From positions 7,736,520-7,800,519 of the forward strand of contig CM024176.1 of assembly GCA_013433145.1 (NCBI GenBank): a DNA stretch of 64,000 bases. Direction: 5' to 3'. This stretch comes from Ascaris suum (lineage: Eukaryota > Nematoda > Chromadorea > Rhabditida > Ascarididae). The translations under genes were made by a program, and so were the position numbers. The notes beneath the pieces were generated by a model. That model was not told the DNA's origin. It did no database searches and saw only the letters and a program-made list of their open reading frames with translations. Of this stretch, positions 16,971 to 29,372 are shown one piece after another. The stretch's first letter is position 1, and each line of letters starts with the position of its first letter.

Positions 16971-19184
16971 TAGCAAGTTTAGAATGCATTGAGACAAACA
17001 TTATAAGTGCAAAAGGAATGCGCGTATGTATAAGGACGTTTCGGTGACTAAGGCATGCAGAAAGAAACAGCACAAAAACGCGTGGGCCTCGCGGTTTCTA
17101 CAAGGGAGAGGGACCAGAAACATGGCGCCGCTCTCCTGATGAATGGCTAGCATCATTCAAAGCGGATTCGTTCATGAAGCTATGATGTTGACGAAAGTAC
17201 AGCCACAAGGACCCTATCAAAGGGACAGCAATAAGCTTATATAGAGTCGTCCTTTAGTGCGTTACGAAAGTGCAACGAGTGTTTGCTTGCGGTGAGACAG
17301 TATCGTATGTTCAAGGAGTGTTGCTTGTCTCGTTTAGAAGATTTTCTTTGATTATTACCCATATCCATTTCAACGTGCTTGCCTTCAATCTTTATAACGA
17401 AAGAGACCGTAGTGAGTTTACTATGTATATCGTAATGGTTGTTGGAACTTGAGTAATGAACTGCTTAGACTAGGTTAAACCACCGACGGTTGCCTTGATC
17501 GCTGCTTTAATTCTTTAAGGGCGCGGAATTTTATAATTATTGCTGGAGATGTCGGCTCAGGTGAAATGTAAGCTTCTTGTTCAGTGCGACTAAGTCGCAG
17601 ACGATCGTCATAATCCTTTGAAATGAGAAGTCTTTCGGTTGATAGAATTTGACTTGCTGTGTAGCGCTAGGAATCGTAAAAGAATTTGCAAGCCTAACAT
17701 TACAGTATTGATAAGATATCCCACCTTGCTTCAAGTGTTGCTGTGTTCCGTGAAATTGTAATTCGATGCTGCTGTGTTGCTGTGTTTTGCTAATTTGTAA
17801 TTCGGTGTTGCTGTGTTTTGTTAATTCGTAGTTCGATACTACTCTTCGTGTAATTCGTAATTCGATTGCGATCGCATTATTCGGCGCGCACTATACACTA
17901 ATAAAATGCAAGATGTTTAATTAGGGAGAAGCGAGACGGAAGCAGTTGTTCGAGTGAGCAGAACCGTAGAAGAAATCGTCGACTCCACGGAGCTGCGACG
18001 ATCGAATAAGCGAACAGGCCAGTTGAGTTTTACGACCTTCAGTATATATTGGCTACCGGGTCATCGGCAGTCAATACACCTCCTCTCATCCTCAAACAAA
18101 CGAGACTAGTGCACGGTTACTGTGTAAAGAACCGTACGTCCAATACCTCAAAATGGTCACGACCTCAATGAATGTGATGTCTGGACGCCACTTTCGCTGT
18201 CAATACGACTACTTCTAATATCATGTTTGAATTCCTATCACTTGCTTGGACCAACAATAGATCGCCAGCATGACTGCCGTCAGTAAAGAAGTCCCGATGA
18301 CAACGTGCTGCAAAGGCACAACGTCTTTCGCGATATATCAAGAAAGAAGAATATTAGTTTCAGGAAGTTCCACTGAATGGCAAAGGTAAGAAATATTCAC
18401 AACATCTCGATCCACTCATGACGACATCAATAAAGTTCAGATACTATGTAGGACAAACTTGAGCAGGCATCCCATAGAAGACGATGGCCCACCATTAATG
18501 CTTGCGCAACGTTCTCGGTTCAGTCCAAATTCGCTCACCATACCTTATGTGTGTGCGTGCGTCTGCGAGGATAGGTAAGGTCTGCATGCGGCATTTGTGG
18601 GTGCGTGGTGTGAGTGCCTCTAGGAACATGTGCAATGCGGTGTGTGTTGTTCTATGCATGGTCTGTGTGGCGCGTCTGTGCAAATATTGTGCGAGTATGT
18701 GTGTGGTGTTGCAACGTAGGCGTGAACGCATGGTGTGTGCGTGTCTTGGTATGCGCATTGTATAGATGGTGTGTTTTACCACTGCAGACACCACACAAAG
18801 AAATCAGGGCCTAAGAACTCAGGAAAACGTGTCAAGTTAAGTGTCAATCACTCACACAAAAAAACGCCACTCTCACAAAGTGTCTATAATAACAAATCCC
18901 CTCTTCCACACGCGAAAATATCTGATTATTGGTTATAAAGCATGAAAGTCACTCGAGACACATTGGAATGGACGGGAGAGTGCAAGATTGGAACTAAAAC
19001 ACGTTAAGTCCACTTACGAATATGTGAAATTATGATGTTACAGGCAGTGCCGAACTATAGCATGAAAGTTCCCGAAGAGGACCCGAGGCCATGGGCACGG
19101 GGCCACCGAATCCGCCTATGTGATAGGAGACACTGGTACCGCTCTTAGGTGACAAGGCCGCCGATTCGTGACAAACCGAAAGAT
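16971..19184. other. No gene recognised; TG-rich and short-repeat stretches (copy 1; same at 46323-48519)
   Basis: Contains a short tandem repeat at 17735-17880 and a TGTG/GTGC-rich tract at about 18540-18775. The overlapping ORFs in that tract (60-99 codons, both strands) follow its low-complexity composition, and indels between the copies shift their frames. No exon with good splice borders was found. Confidence 0.5.
17735..17880. repeat. Short tandem repeat, unit about 40 bp (copy 1; also 47070-47215)
   Basis: A unit of the form 'gtgttgctgtgttttgctaa' followed by 'tttgtaattcg' repeats three to four times with drift. It is present in both duplication copies. No function is visible. Confidence 0.7.
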
Positions 19185-19655
19185 TTAATAAATTCGTCGA
19201 CTCAACTACAATGTGAATATAGCGAAAACTTGGGCTCTTCAGCAGTTCGGACCCAAGTTCAGCTGAAAGCGCTAAGCGAGTCCTAATAAACCATCTAATA
19301 GATGTGACTCCATATTTGTGACCATGTAATGCGTTGAGTAGTGATGAAATAATACTTTATGTTGATGTTTCGGCTCTTTGAGCCATAATCATAGCATATC
19401 ACGCCGGAAATCATCATGTAAACACACTTCGCCACAATTCATAGAATTATGAAAATTGCCGCGTTTATGCGCGGGAAGGAAGGAAAAAAAAAGAAAAGAG
19501 GAATGAATTAATAGTTCGCGAAGCGGAGGGGTGGGTGAAAGTGGATAAGTTGAACAGCTGTTAGTCGTTAGTTTCAGAGAGTTTAGAAGGTGACCTTCAC
19601 TAATCTTGCGGACCAGTGTGCTTTTGCGGGGAGCAAGCATTTTGAGGACAATACG
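19185..19655 (-). mobile_element. Penelope-like element, 3' fragment (copy 1)
   Basis: The minus-strand ORF at 19640-19389 matches the C-terminal part of Penelope-type GIY-YIG proteins. It has a KSTLVRKISEGHLLN segment, equivalent to the usual 'K-x-x-R-K-x-x-E-A-L-x-I' region, followed by a Pro/Ser-rich link and the ending MNCGEVCLHDDFRRDML. The stop is followed by the terminal motif (reverse complement at 19341-19386) shared with the plus-strand element at 29.33 kb. A further 150 bases to 19185 are also shared with the copy at 26.25 kb. The reverse transcriptase part is missing. Confidence 0.7.
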
Positions 19656-19699
19656 GCCTAGTTTTGAAAACCCACAATATCGGTCTGGCCTATATCGGT

Positions 19700-20630
19700 G
19701 ATCCTATCGTTTCATTAACTGACCATCCGAAAATTGCGTAATAATTGCACCAAACGAAATATTTATGGCTTTGAATTCTGGAGGATTGATTCCAGCTGAA
19801 CGGTTGAAAACGATGGGTTATTACCGATTTGCTCATTAATTGACCATTTTGAAACGGCGAATAATTCTAGGAAATTAATTGTTAGTAGAGGTACAATATG
19901 CGGATGATTGATTGTATCTCAGCCATTATAAACGATGGATTATTGCCTCTTTCTTTATTAACTGAACTATTCCAAAAATTGCGCGATAATTCCACTAGGT
20001 TAATTATTTATGGCTTTGGATTTGTGGATGATTGATTCTACCTGAATGGTCGATCGTCCACAAATTATAAAAGTAAGCAATTAATTTACTTCAATTATCA
20101 TGCAATTTCGGAATGGTCAGTTAATGGATGAATATGCAACAATCGATCGTTTGTAACCGTTCAGATGGAATCAATCGTCCACAAATTTAAAAGAGTAAAG
20201 AATGAATCTGGTTCAGTCATCTCGGAATTTCGGAATAGTCAGTTAACGAATAAATAGGCAATAATCCATCGTTCTTAACCGCTGAGATGGAATCAGTCAT
20301 CCATATGTTGTACGTCTATAAACAATTGATTTATTGGAATTATCACGCAATTTCGGAACAGCAACAGATAACGAATAAATAGGGAATAATCAATCGTTTT
20401 TCACCGTTCAGTTTAATCAATCAACACGTTATTGTACCTGAATAAATAACTAGTTTAACGCTACTACCATGTAGTTTCAGGATGATAAGTTCACAAATAG
20501 ATGGGAAATAACCAATCGTTTTTTACCGTTCAGATTGAATCAGTCAACCGGAAGTTATGCAAGAGCGGATAACTAATTTGATGGTATTGTCACACAATTT
20601 CAGAACGATAAGCTAATGAAAAAAAATAGG
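19700..20630. repeat. Inverted array of about 122-bp repeats (copy 1)
   Basis: Three diverged units read in one direction from 19700 to about 20045, marked by 'tcattaactgaccatt'-like segments near 19708, 19830 and 19953. About five units read in the opposite direction from 20045 to 20630, marked by 'ggtcagttaatgaataaa'-like segments near 20112, 20234, 20356, 20480 and 20603. The centre of symmetry lies near 20045, between 'tttgtggatgattgattc' and its reverse complement. The arrangement could fold into a long imperfect hairpin. Confidence 0.8.
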
Positions 20631-20639
20631 GAATATTTT

Positions 20640-20740
20640 GTACAGTTTAACATTCTAATAGTTTAATGCGGTTTAGCATACAGTTTAACAGTTTAACATT
20701 CTAATACTACAATATAGTTTAACATTCTAATACTATAAAA
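20640..20740. repeat. Short 'gtttaacattctaata' repeats (copy 1; also 49985-50085)
   Basis: A 16-20 bp motif containing GTTTAACATTCTAATA occurs about four times at the right flank of the inverted array. A poly-C run of about 14 bases follows near 20875 and differs in length between the copies. Confidence 0.7.
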
Positions 20741-21300
20741 ACTAGATGCTTTTCAGAAAATGCCAATACTACAGTGCTGCTTGTTTGCTCACTACTTATA
20801 ACAAGATTAAAGTGTTGCATGTGTGTTGCATGCCGAAAAGTGTTGCATGTGTTTATGCCCTCCCTCCCACCATTCCCCCCCCCCCCCACTATACAACGTA
20901 CTTTTTGCTGTTGTTCATTTGTTACTCAAACCGACCCCGCTGGAACCCCTTGATCCGGTATGACTGAATAGGCTTCCTTTCATGAACACTTTTGCAATTT
21001 AGTGGCGCGAAGAGCGGGGTGTCCGTTATACTCTCTCTGCTGCAGTAACAGTTTGTCACCCATTTGCGGTAAATTTAACGTGCCGAAGTATCCCAGGCTA
21101 GATGTAATGCATATTAAAGTCAGTTGGAAGTTGTCTCAATAAGCGAGCATTAGAAACTACATAAAATTCACTCAATTTTTTTCACTACTTTGAGAATATT
21201 TTTTTATTTTACCTTATTATGGAATAACTTTCTCTTTGGTGTTATCTCGAATGAATAATCTCATATATTTAATTATTCAATTTTGACCCTGATGTGCCAT

Positions 21301-21355
21301 GGTTATGCCTGAAAGAGCCGAAACGTCAGCATAAATATTATTCCATCTCTACTCG
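21301..21355 (+). mobile_element. Penelope-like terminal motif, plus orientation (copy 1; also 50645-50698)
   Basis: The segment 'gaaagagccgaaacgtcagc' followed by 'ataaatattattccatctct' matches the 3' end of the elements at 29.33 kb and, inverted, at 19.34 kb. It closes the composite structure that opens at 19341. No coding part is attached to it. Confidence 0.65.
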
Positions 21356-22752
21356 TCATAACTATAAACTGTCATATAATCATGACTTTAAAACATCTAA
21401 AGTTTGAAATTCTCGTTATGCTGGAAGATTGCGTTCTTATAAACAAGCCTCATTCATCTAATCACAAGTTAAATGCAGCTTTCCTGGATCGCCGCTCCAT
21501 ATATATATGATGGATCTCCACCGTGCTTTCTTTATACTAGCAAGTTTTTTTAACCAAAATTTATTGTAATTTACTGAAAAATTTATTTTACACGGCGTAT
21601 ATAAACGTCTAAGATTGGTTGTTCCTGGGGCTTCGTTTAGTTGTTTGTTAGATGTCTTTCGATATCAGTAATTCAGACTGTTAAAGTGTCACTTGAATAA
21701 GGCAGATGTTTCTGCTGCTTGAAAAATTTTGAAGTTTCCGGATCCGGAAAACTTTTCTTTGTTTCCACAGCGAAAAAGCGTTCATCAAACGTTCCACTAA
21801 ATTTTTAGCAAAACCAGACATGTCATTATGAAATTGACTCGCATGTATATCTATATGGGAGTTTTATTTGGAAAAGTCGTAACTTAAAAACTTTGAGATC
21901 AGTGATACCTTTTTAAAATTTTTGCCCTGAGAAAAGAGTACAATTTTTTTAACATTTCGCGAGAATTTTCAAAAGTCGAATTCCCAGCAAAATCGTATTT
22001 CCCAATAAAAAAGAGACATTCCATTATATAAGGGTTCGAAAATTTCCCAACACACCATAATAAAATGTTATGGAAAATTAACGTTTAGAAGAAAAACTGA
22101 ATATATTTTCCAAATAACTGTGATGATCTGATTTGAGAAACTTATTTCCCTCTTGATTTAAAAAAAAAATTGAAACAGAAATTCTTCCGCTCGCTACTGA
22201 TTAATTGACCTGTAAAAATCATTTCTTCTGTATCGAACACGATTTCCCTCTGAAACAATTCTGTGCCGTTCAAGTTCAACTCGTTCTTTTTTCAGCGATT
22301 TTTCCAAAATGTTCACACCAACATAACGCAATTCAACAGAATTTTCGTCATGGAGCTCAAAAAGCATCTACTTTCGCTGTACAGTGCACCATTTCTGAAA
22401 TGTATGTTGTCGATCGCCAACATTTCTCTCGTCTCAAGACACAATCCTGGCTACGGGTCTGGATAAACCGCCAGAAATATTTTGTGAAGTACATACGGGT
22501 TTCTCAAATATTCCTTTAATAACTAAAAGGCGCAAAGACGAATAAGAGATGAGAAATGCAAACTAGTGTTGAATGAAATGATGCATAGACAAAAATAGCA
22601 TGTATTAAAAATTAATTTGCTTGGTCTGTTAACGATGAAAACAAATAACAATAAAAATTCGACCACTCTATGCGTATGTTTATGCTTAAATTATTCAATA
22701 TCTTAGCTAAATAACTCAAAACAGTGGTGTTAACCGAATTTCTCATTAAGAA
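21356..22752. other. AT-rich, no gene recognised (copy 1; same at 50699-52084)
   Basis: Contains an ORF of 104 codons at 22205-22519 (plus) whose frame is altered by indels in copy 2, and no consistent splice structure. Nothing functional is claimed. Confidence 0.5.
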
Positions 22753-23039
22753 TCAAGAGAAGAGCTAATTTTGAATCGCTGAAAAATGATGAAAGCAGTT
22801 TTTTTTCATATTGCGCGATATGCCTAAGAAATTTCATAACTCTGATTGCTCTTCATGTTGGAAATATCAAACCATCAGATTGCTCGCAAACACATTTTGA
22901 TCAAAGCAAATTCGCAAACACGTCTAAATTCACTATTAACTCATTAAATATAAGTTAAAATCAATAAGTACTGGAAGTTAAGATCGTTAAGCGTCCATAA
23001 GCACAGTGATGAAAATGAGTGCTAACAAAGACCACTTAC

Positions 23040-23675
23040 CGAACGTCACATTGTGGTGCATCGACCAATTGAATGGCGACAGCAACCGACATTTCACTTG
23101 CACCACAAAGAAGGTATGTGGAGAGAATGAACGAGAATGCACGTCAACGAATCAACGAGAAAATTGATGAGAACTTCAAATGATTGAGACTTCCTTTGAA
23201 AATTCCTATTAAATCTATGCGGCCGAATGCAGTTGAGTTGATTCGTCATTACCAATTAAGGTGTACTTACGTCTTTTCTTGGATCGACTGAGAGGATTAC
23301 AGCCACAACAGCCAAAATTAGCGATATTTCAACCCGGAAACGTGAGCGGTTTTAGTTGAGGATCTACAATCAAAATGGTGTACCTGGCTATTCTGTACTC
23401 AAAAAAACTATATCCAACTATTTTGAAGGCATTGAGTGTTAAAATCTGTCTTATAGTAATTGTCATCTGAGGTTACTAGCAATTTCCACAGTTGCAAAAA
23501 TATAGACGAAATGCGCATTGGGCAACTTACATTTACTAAGCTCATTAATATAGAAGTACGTTACAGCAAGATGTATAAGATAGACGAGAATAATGGCCAC
23601 AATTACATAAAATATGTCGAATGCAAACAAGAAAGATGCAATAGAAAATGTGAACAGCAAAACGAGTAGATCACA
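23040..23675 (-). CDS. Gene C fragment: multi-pass membrane protein exons
   Basis: Exon 23675-23531 has a GGTTGCAG acceptor and a GTAAGTT donor. It encodes 48 residues that are almost all hydrophobic, with two membrane-spanning stretches (roughly LLVLLFTFSIASFLFAF and IVAIILVYLIHLAVTYF). A second exon, 23096-23040, has a GTAAGTGG donor and joins it in phase. It encodes a short polar segment with an NVT glycosylation motif, as in an extracellular loop. A hydrophobic stretch with a GTAAGTAC donor lies between them (about 23270-23340), but an upstream stop makes its role unclear. The gene is partial: no start or stop was found. It could be a small tetraspan-type protein; the family is not recognised. 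Confidence 0.45.
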
Positions 23676-26250
23676 CTGCAACCACAATAATTTTATTCGA
23701 TTTTAGTTTGTGACAATATTAGAATTGCTGTAATACCAAACTGGAGCACATCACACTGTCATGCTGTTAGAGTGTGCACGATTTCAAATTATTACAAGCC
23801 GCATGCTCACAATGATTCATGAGCTCGCAGCATATTTCCCCTCTCTTCCTCCCTCCCCCCTCTCCACCTCTTTCTTCCGTTGTGATGAGGGGCATGTGAA
23901 TTATCAAAGTCGCATGAATTTCTCTTCACAGGTCATAAACGATTATCTATCTATTCTCAGATTCCTGTACAAAGAAATTTAAGTCGAAAAGTTGCATTTT
24001 TAGGCTCGCTCAAGTGGTTTTTTATGAAGTTTTTTGCCTCCCCCTACTGTTTCATATTGTTTCTTAACAGTGAGACCTGGGATCAAAATGCTTCCGCGTA
24101 GTGAAGTTTATCGCAAGTTCATTTGGGTGCCCTTTACGGCTATGTAAACGGAACAGAGCCTAGCACGTCTCTGTGGGCTCGTTCACCATACACACAAATA
24201 AAATGGAAACATATGGAAGGATGATATGGATGCTGGTTTCGAGAAAAACCCTTATTATAAAGTAATTAGCATTTCCGTCGCCAAACAAAGAAGAGTTTAG
24301 TGATCTTTCAGAGACCACCGTCAGTTATCGTCAGTCTCGATGTTTCCCAGAAATGGAGAATTTATCAGGAAAGAATATAATTTAAGAAACTCTTTATTCT
24401 CATGGAATTGCTGCCATCAAACATTATTTTTATTTTTCTTTCTCATAGATGGAACTATATGTACTCTGTCGTGTAGCCCATATCGTTCACTGTGCGTTCT
24501 TAGCTGTTAACTGGTACCACAACGTCAATCGCCCAGTATGCTTCGATCATGAGTTATTTTCCAATGCAGATCATGCACCAAATGTGTGTAAAACGTCTTC
24601 ATCGCAATCGCATTTATCAAGTCAACGTGAATGAAAACAAGGTCTTGGAAAACTGCAAGCTGATGCTGGAGTAAAATACAATTGGTGGGCGGCCAAAGAG
24701 GATTTCAGAAGAAAATCAACATCCCACTTGCCGAGTACTGGATCACATAAGTAAAGGATTCGAAATAGCAAGGTCGAAGCGTCACGCCATAGCTCCATTC
24801 CGTCTTAAGGAAGGGAAGAAACAGAAATCAGGTAACAATCGACGAAATGAAAATAGTGAAAAAGGGTTCTGCGAAATCGAAGGACATTGTTCAAATATGC
24901 GGACTGCTGCGATTGTATGCATCGCTCATAGCGCATCCATCTGTCAGCGCTGACGCTGCACTAAGAATCCCTATAGCCACAAATATATGCTTGCAGTTAG
25001 TCTCCTTCAACAAACCGTGGCATGTGCTAAAATGCAACATGAGGAATCGACGTAACTTGCAAAGTTATACGCCGAAAGTTGTGCCGCCGGAGCTCTTTGG
25101 TTGCGTTGCATAACTTGAAAGTGATGATCACCGCGTAAGCGATTAACAAAGGAATGAAGGGATGAAAGTTTCACTAGAAACATGAGATGTATGCCGAATT
25201 TTCCACATGTGCATAGGCTTCTTCACGTTAAGTCAATGCCATACATTATAACGAAATGGAAAAAGAGCGAACCGCAACTGCACAGGCAGGCACAAATATT
25301 TTGAATCCATCCACAAGTAATGCGTTTGTGCACAAGTACAGTGACATAACTGCGCTCTATCTCTGCAGGAAAAATCGATTCAGCCGCCGCCGTACTAGAC
25401 GGCAAAGATTACCTGTTGCGGTCAGTGAGATGTGTATATTTGATGGCAAGAAACAAAGAACAAAACAGAATTTAAAAGCATAAAATTAGTTAGTAATTTG
25501 CACTGAAATTTGCAAATATCTTTCAAATGCAAAAACCTCCGACGATGAATCACAGCAAAACAATGATGGTAGAGAAAACGGTGTCATTGCGCTGTGCCCA
25601 CACATTTTGGCTTCCTTCTTTAATTAGCAGCTTGAGCAACGAAGGCATTCTTATTTCGACTTCAATTCATATTGCTCTTCTACTTGTTCAACGAAGTTCG
25701 GAGAAGAATGAATCGCGCAAGCAGCCTGAGCAAGAAAGCGCTAAGATTTCACGGATTTGCAAATGGGTAAAATGAAAAACGGATAAGATACTTGGTATTT
25801 TTCACATCAAAGAAACAAACATATAGACCTCGGTTGAATTCGGTTCCGCCGGCGACTAGGATAACCATTTGGATTCAGCACACGACCACATACAGATGAG
25901 TCGAATTTGGTGTCCGTCGGACGAGAGGTTTCAAATCAAAAGGGAATGCAAATGGGATCGGGGCAAGGTTAAAACTGGGTCCCGAAAATAAGCATGTTAA
26001 GAAAGAAAGATGTGCAAGACGAAACAAGTCAGGGAAACAAATAAAGCATAAAATTGAGTGTAATATCATTCAGGTGTAGGTGGAAATAATATTTTCAGAA
26101 CTACTCAAACAGTGCACATTTTACGATCGCTGAAACAAATCTGATAACCAGTCACTTGAAAACCCACAATATGTGCCTAGTTTATAGCCGTGATCGTGGT
26201 GATTGAGAAAACGACCTTCAGGTCCGATGGATGGCCATTCCTTCAAAAAT
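23676..26250. other. No confident gene between gene C and the Penelope-like cluster
   Basis: Short ORFs (for example 24847-25113 plus and 25223-25405 minus) have no recognisable domains. A TTTTTCCTGCAG acceptor-like site at about 25375 on the minus strand could mark an exon, but no partner was found. Confidence 0.4.
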
Positions 26251-26253
26251 CCG

Positions 26254-26800
26254 AATTTAATAAATTCGTCGACTCAACTACAATGTGAACATAGCGAAAA
26301 CTTGGGCTCTTCAGCAGTTCGGACCCAAGTTCGGCTGAAAGCGCTAAGCGAGTCCTAATAAACCATCTAATAGATGTGACTGCATGAATGATAATATTTG
26401 TGACCATGTAATGCGTTGAGTAGTGATGAAATAATACTTTATGTTGATGTTTCGGCTCTTTGAGCCATAATCATAGCATATCACGCCGGAAATCATCATG
26501 TAAACACACTTCGCCACAATTCATAGAATTATGAAAATTGCCGCGTTTATACGCGGGAAGGAAGGAAGAAAAAAACAAAAGAGGAACGAATTTAGAGATC
26601 GCGAAACGGAGGGTGGGTGAAAGCGGATAAGTCGAACAGCTGTTAGTCGTTAGTTTCAGAGAGTTTAGAAGGTGACCTTCATTGATCTTGCGGACTAGTG
26701 TGTCTTTGCGGGCAGCAAGCATTTTGAAGACAATGTTAGTAGCCTGAAGACTGTGGAATTTGATAACGTGCTTGGCCACTGGGCATGCAGTTATGAACGC
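26254..26800 (-). mobile_element. Penelope-like element, 3' fragment, inverted
   Basis: The minus ORF 26779-26471 (102 codons) includes AKHVIKFHSLQATNIVF and then a K-x3-VRKINEGHLLN segment, typical of the region after the GIY-YIG motif in Penelope-like proteins. It ends in the same MNCGEVCLHDDFRRDML tail as the fragment at 19389-19640. The terminal motif follows at 26424-26470, and the shared 3' flank continues to about 26254. It sits tail-out, inverted with respect to the element that begins at about 26.96 kb. Confidence 0.75.
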
Positions 26801-26959
26801 GATTGCAGTGAGGACAGCTTAGCACATGCTCGCTAATGTGCTCATGCAAAAAATGGCCGATTCAGATGGATTCGCACACGCAGCAAAGAATACGAGAAAC
26901 AAAATCATTCGTGCAGCAATCACCTGATTTGTTTATGTCTGTATTCCATCTAATTCCTG

Positions 26960-29372
26960 TCACGATGTCCCTAACTTAGTGTCGCCAACGCCTACGTTCA
27001 TTTCTCATATGAAAAAGCACGGCATTATCCCCAAATTTTTCATGGAAGCTGCGAATCACCTCCTTTCCACAATGCAGTTTTCGATCGCCTTATCACAATG
27101 GCTCAACGCCAACATCTATTCCTGGAAATCAGCAGATGCGGCGGCCACGCGGCTACCACTCTTCTTCTATACCCTGCCAAACGAGTTTTCAGCCCAATCC
27201 GCAATAAATTATCTCCCACAGATATCTCCCACAGCTTTTTCGACGAATATCTCACACCATTCGCTTCTCGTGCAGATCTCTTAATTTGATTGCAAAACTT
27301 CTTTCACGGGGAAATATAACCGTCTCGTGCCATACAAAGCAACAGCACCCGCAATTCTCCTGACATTCTCTCAGATGTTCATCAGTTGCCTAATGATCAT
27401 ATGCTTCATGCTACTTCTACCAGTGACCGTGTATTGTATGACGCTGTCATTTCTCTGCTCTCATTACGACACGCTTTCTCATATTGCGTGAAAGTTGACC
27501 GAAACATCTCGCGCACCATCCGAGCAATCTTTCTGTACTCCTGTACTCCTCCGCTACTCAGAGAGTGCTTGTCCCACCGTCCCCAATGCCCTTCACTCTA
27601 ACACTAACAAAATTTTCTGCACTTAAATCTCCCTTCCACAGCATGCCAACCACCTAGAGCCCATTTTATTTCCTGTTAGAAGACGTGCATGCTCTTGTCG
27701 TAAAATATAGCCCAAAGCGCTTTTCACATAACCTCGCTAAAGACCAACATTTGACACCACGAAACATCTGCAAGAGGAATTCCAACCCAGAAGTTGGCCT
27801 ATCAATCTTCGCTGTCTGCCCTTGGGATTTAGATAAAGTCATTGCCCAACATCATCTAATAAACAGCTCCTTGCATAAGACGGTGCCTTGCTCAGCGGTA
27901 AATACTTCCATAAAATTCGTCCGAACTGCCTATCACACGTTCACTGCCAACCAACGCATCACTAAATTTCTTGCCAATAAATTGTGTTACCGTAGCCGGC
28001 CATACCAGTTCTTTACACATTGGTTAAAACTCATAGGCCTAAATTCGATCCTCAATCATCTGACCCTTCTCATTTCCCTGTAGGCCCTATCATCTGCGAT
28101 GGCCCTACTCGCCGTATGTCTTGGTTTCTAAAATTTTTACTTCAGCTTCCCTCTATCACATTTGAAGAATATGGATGAATTCTTGCTGCGTCTTTAGCAA
28201 GCCAACGTATACACTGCCTACCTTAACAGCAACTTCTCCTGACGTTACTAACCTAACCTGTACACCAATGTCACATGTGATGGCACCCTAACTCATCTTT
28301 CATGAACATTTCGGTAATATCCGTACCTATGGCCACGAAGGCTTGTCTTCTGTTCCTAGCTGAAGCTGTCTCAGCTCCTCTTGTTTCACTCTGCTTGTAT
28401 GCGACTACGAACGAATGAGAGGCCTGACCGTGGGAAACAAATCAGTCTCCATATTAGCCATCCTGTTCTAGGCAGATTTTGAGCGCCGCTCAATATATAT
28501 GAATCCCGTATTGTGCATTCTTTATACCGATGATATGTTCGTCAACGCTAAATCTCCTACTTACTTCCAATATATATTTGACACTCTTAGCGATAGTCAT
28601 TCGCTCATATCTCTTGCAGTCGAAAATGCACAAGGAGAAGGTCCGTTCTAAGGGTAAGCTCTGTTTTTTTTTTTTTTTTGGTATCCAAACCTTCTTCAAA
28701 TATTCTTGTTAAATCGCGCTCTGCTCATCTACCCACTATCGAACGTAACATTGTGCTCCAGTCCATAAAAACTGTGAACTGCTCGGGCCGCAGCAGCATG
28801 GAAATCTCTCTTCGCCGCCCACAGTCTATTCTTACCTCCAACAGTTACCACCATAACTTTTCGTCCGACCATAAGCGACAGGATCTTGCCAACCTCTCTA
28901 CCTCTCTCTTCTTCCTTGAACGTGTATTAAAGACGAGCGGAATGCTCAAACCTCTCTCTCCATGCTCTACACAGATTACTGTTTTAGAACGAAATTCCCC
29001 TTCTAGTGAACGAGCATCATCTCCACCTTAAATTAAACTTTACCATATCTTCCACAGCTTTAACCCCTCTTGCACTATCTTTTCCACGATCAATCCAGGT
29101 AAGTGATGCATGAAAGATGTTGTTTATTCTATTCGTTGTTGCTCATGTGAATCTATCCATATCGGCAAAACCTTCTGTCTCGCGGTCTTCGAGTTCGTTC
29201 GTTTTTTTTTCTTTTGTATTTTTCTCCTTATTTTTCGCTTGCCAAAACGCGACAGTTTTCATTATATTATGAAACGTGGCGAAGTGTGTTTGCGTGACAA
29301 TCCTCAGCTTCGTGTTCTATAGTTATGGCTCAAAGAGCCGAAACGTCTGCATAAAGTATTATTCCATCTCTA
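26960..29372 (+). mobile_element. Penelope-like retroelement, long but decayed, plus strand
   Basis: Broken coding pieces occur in the order expected for a Penelope-like element. An N-terminal piece lies at 26979-27284 and a reverse transcriptase finger region at 27685-28083. A 'GPT-x3-SWFL' motif near 28100-28130 corresponds to the usual 'GSPTY-x-x-S-x-FL' block, and a YTDDMFV catalytic-type motif lies at about 28521-28541 (normally YxDD). A GIY-YIG-type start, VVYSIRCCSCESIHIGKT, lies at 29116-29169. The tail is MKRGEVCLRD, followed by the stop and the terminal motif at 29325-29372. Many stops and frameshifts separate these pieces, so no active enzyme is encoded. A pure T run at 28664-28679 interrupts the palm region. 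Confidence 0.75.

Noticed and set aside
18495..18940. Overlapping ORFs of 66-99 codons in the TGTG-rich tract
   Set aside because: Low-complexity composition on both strands, with frames shifted by indels between copies.
19700..20630. CRISPR-like array
   Set aside because: Units are long, diverged, AT-rich and in both orientations, without spacers; the genome is eukaryotic.
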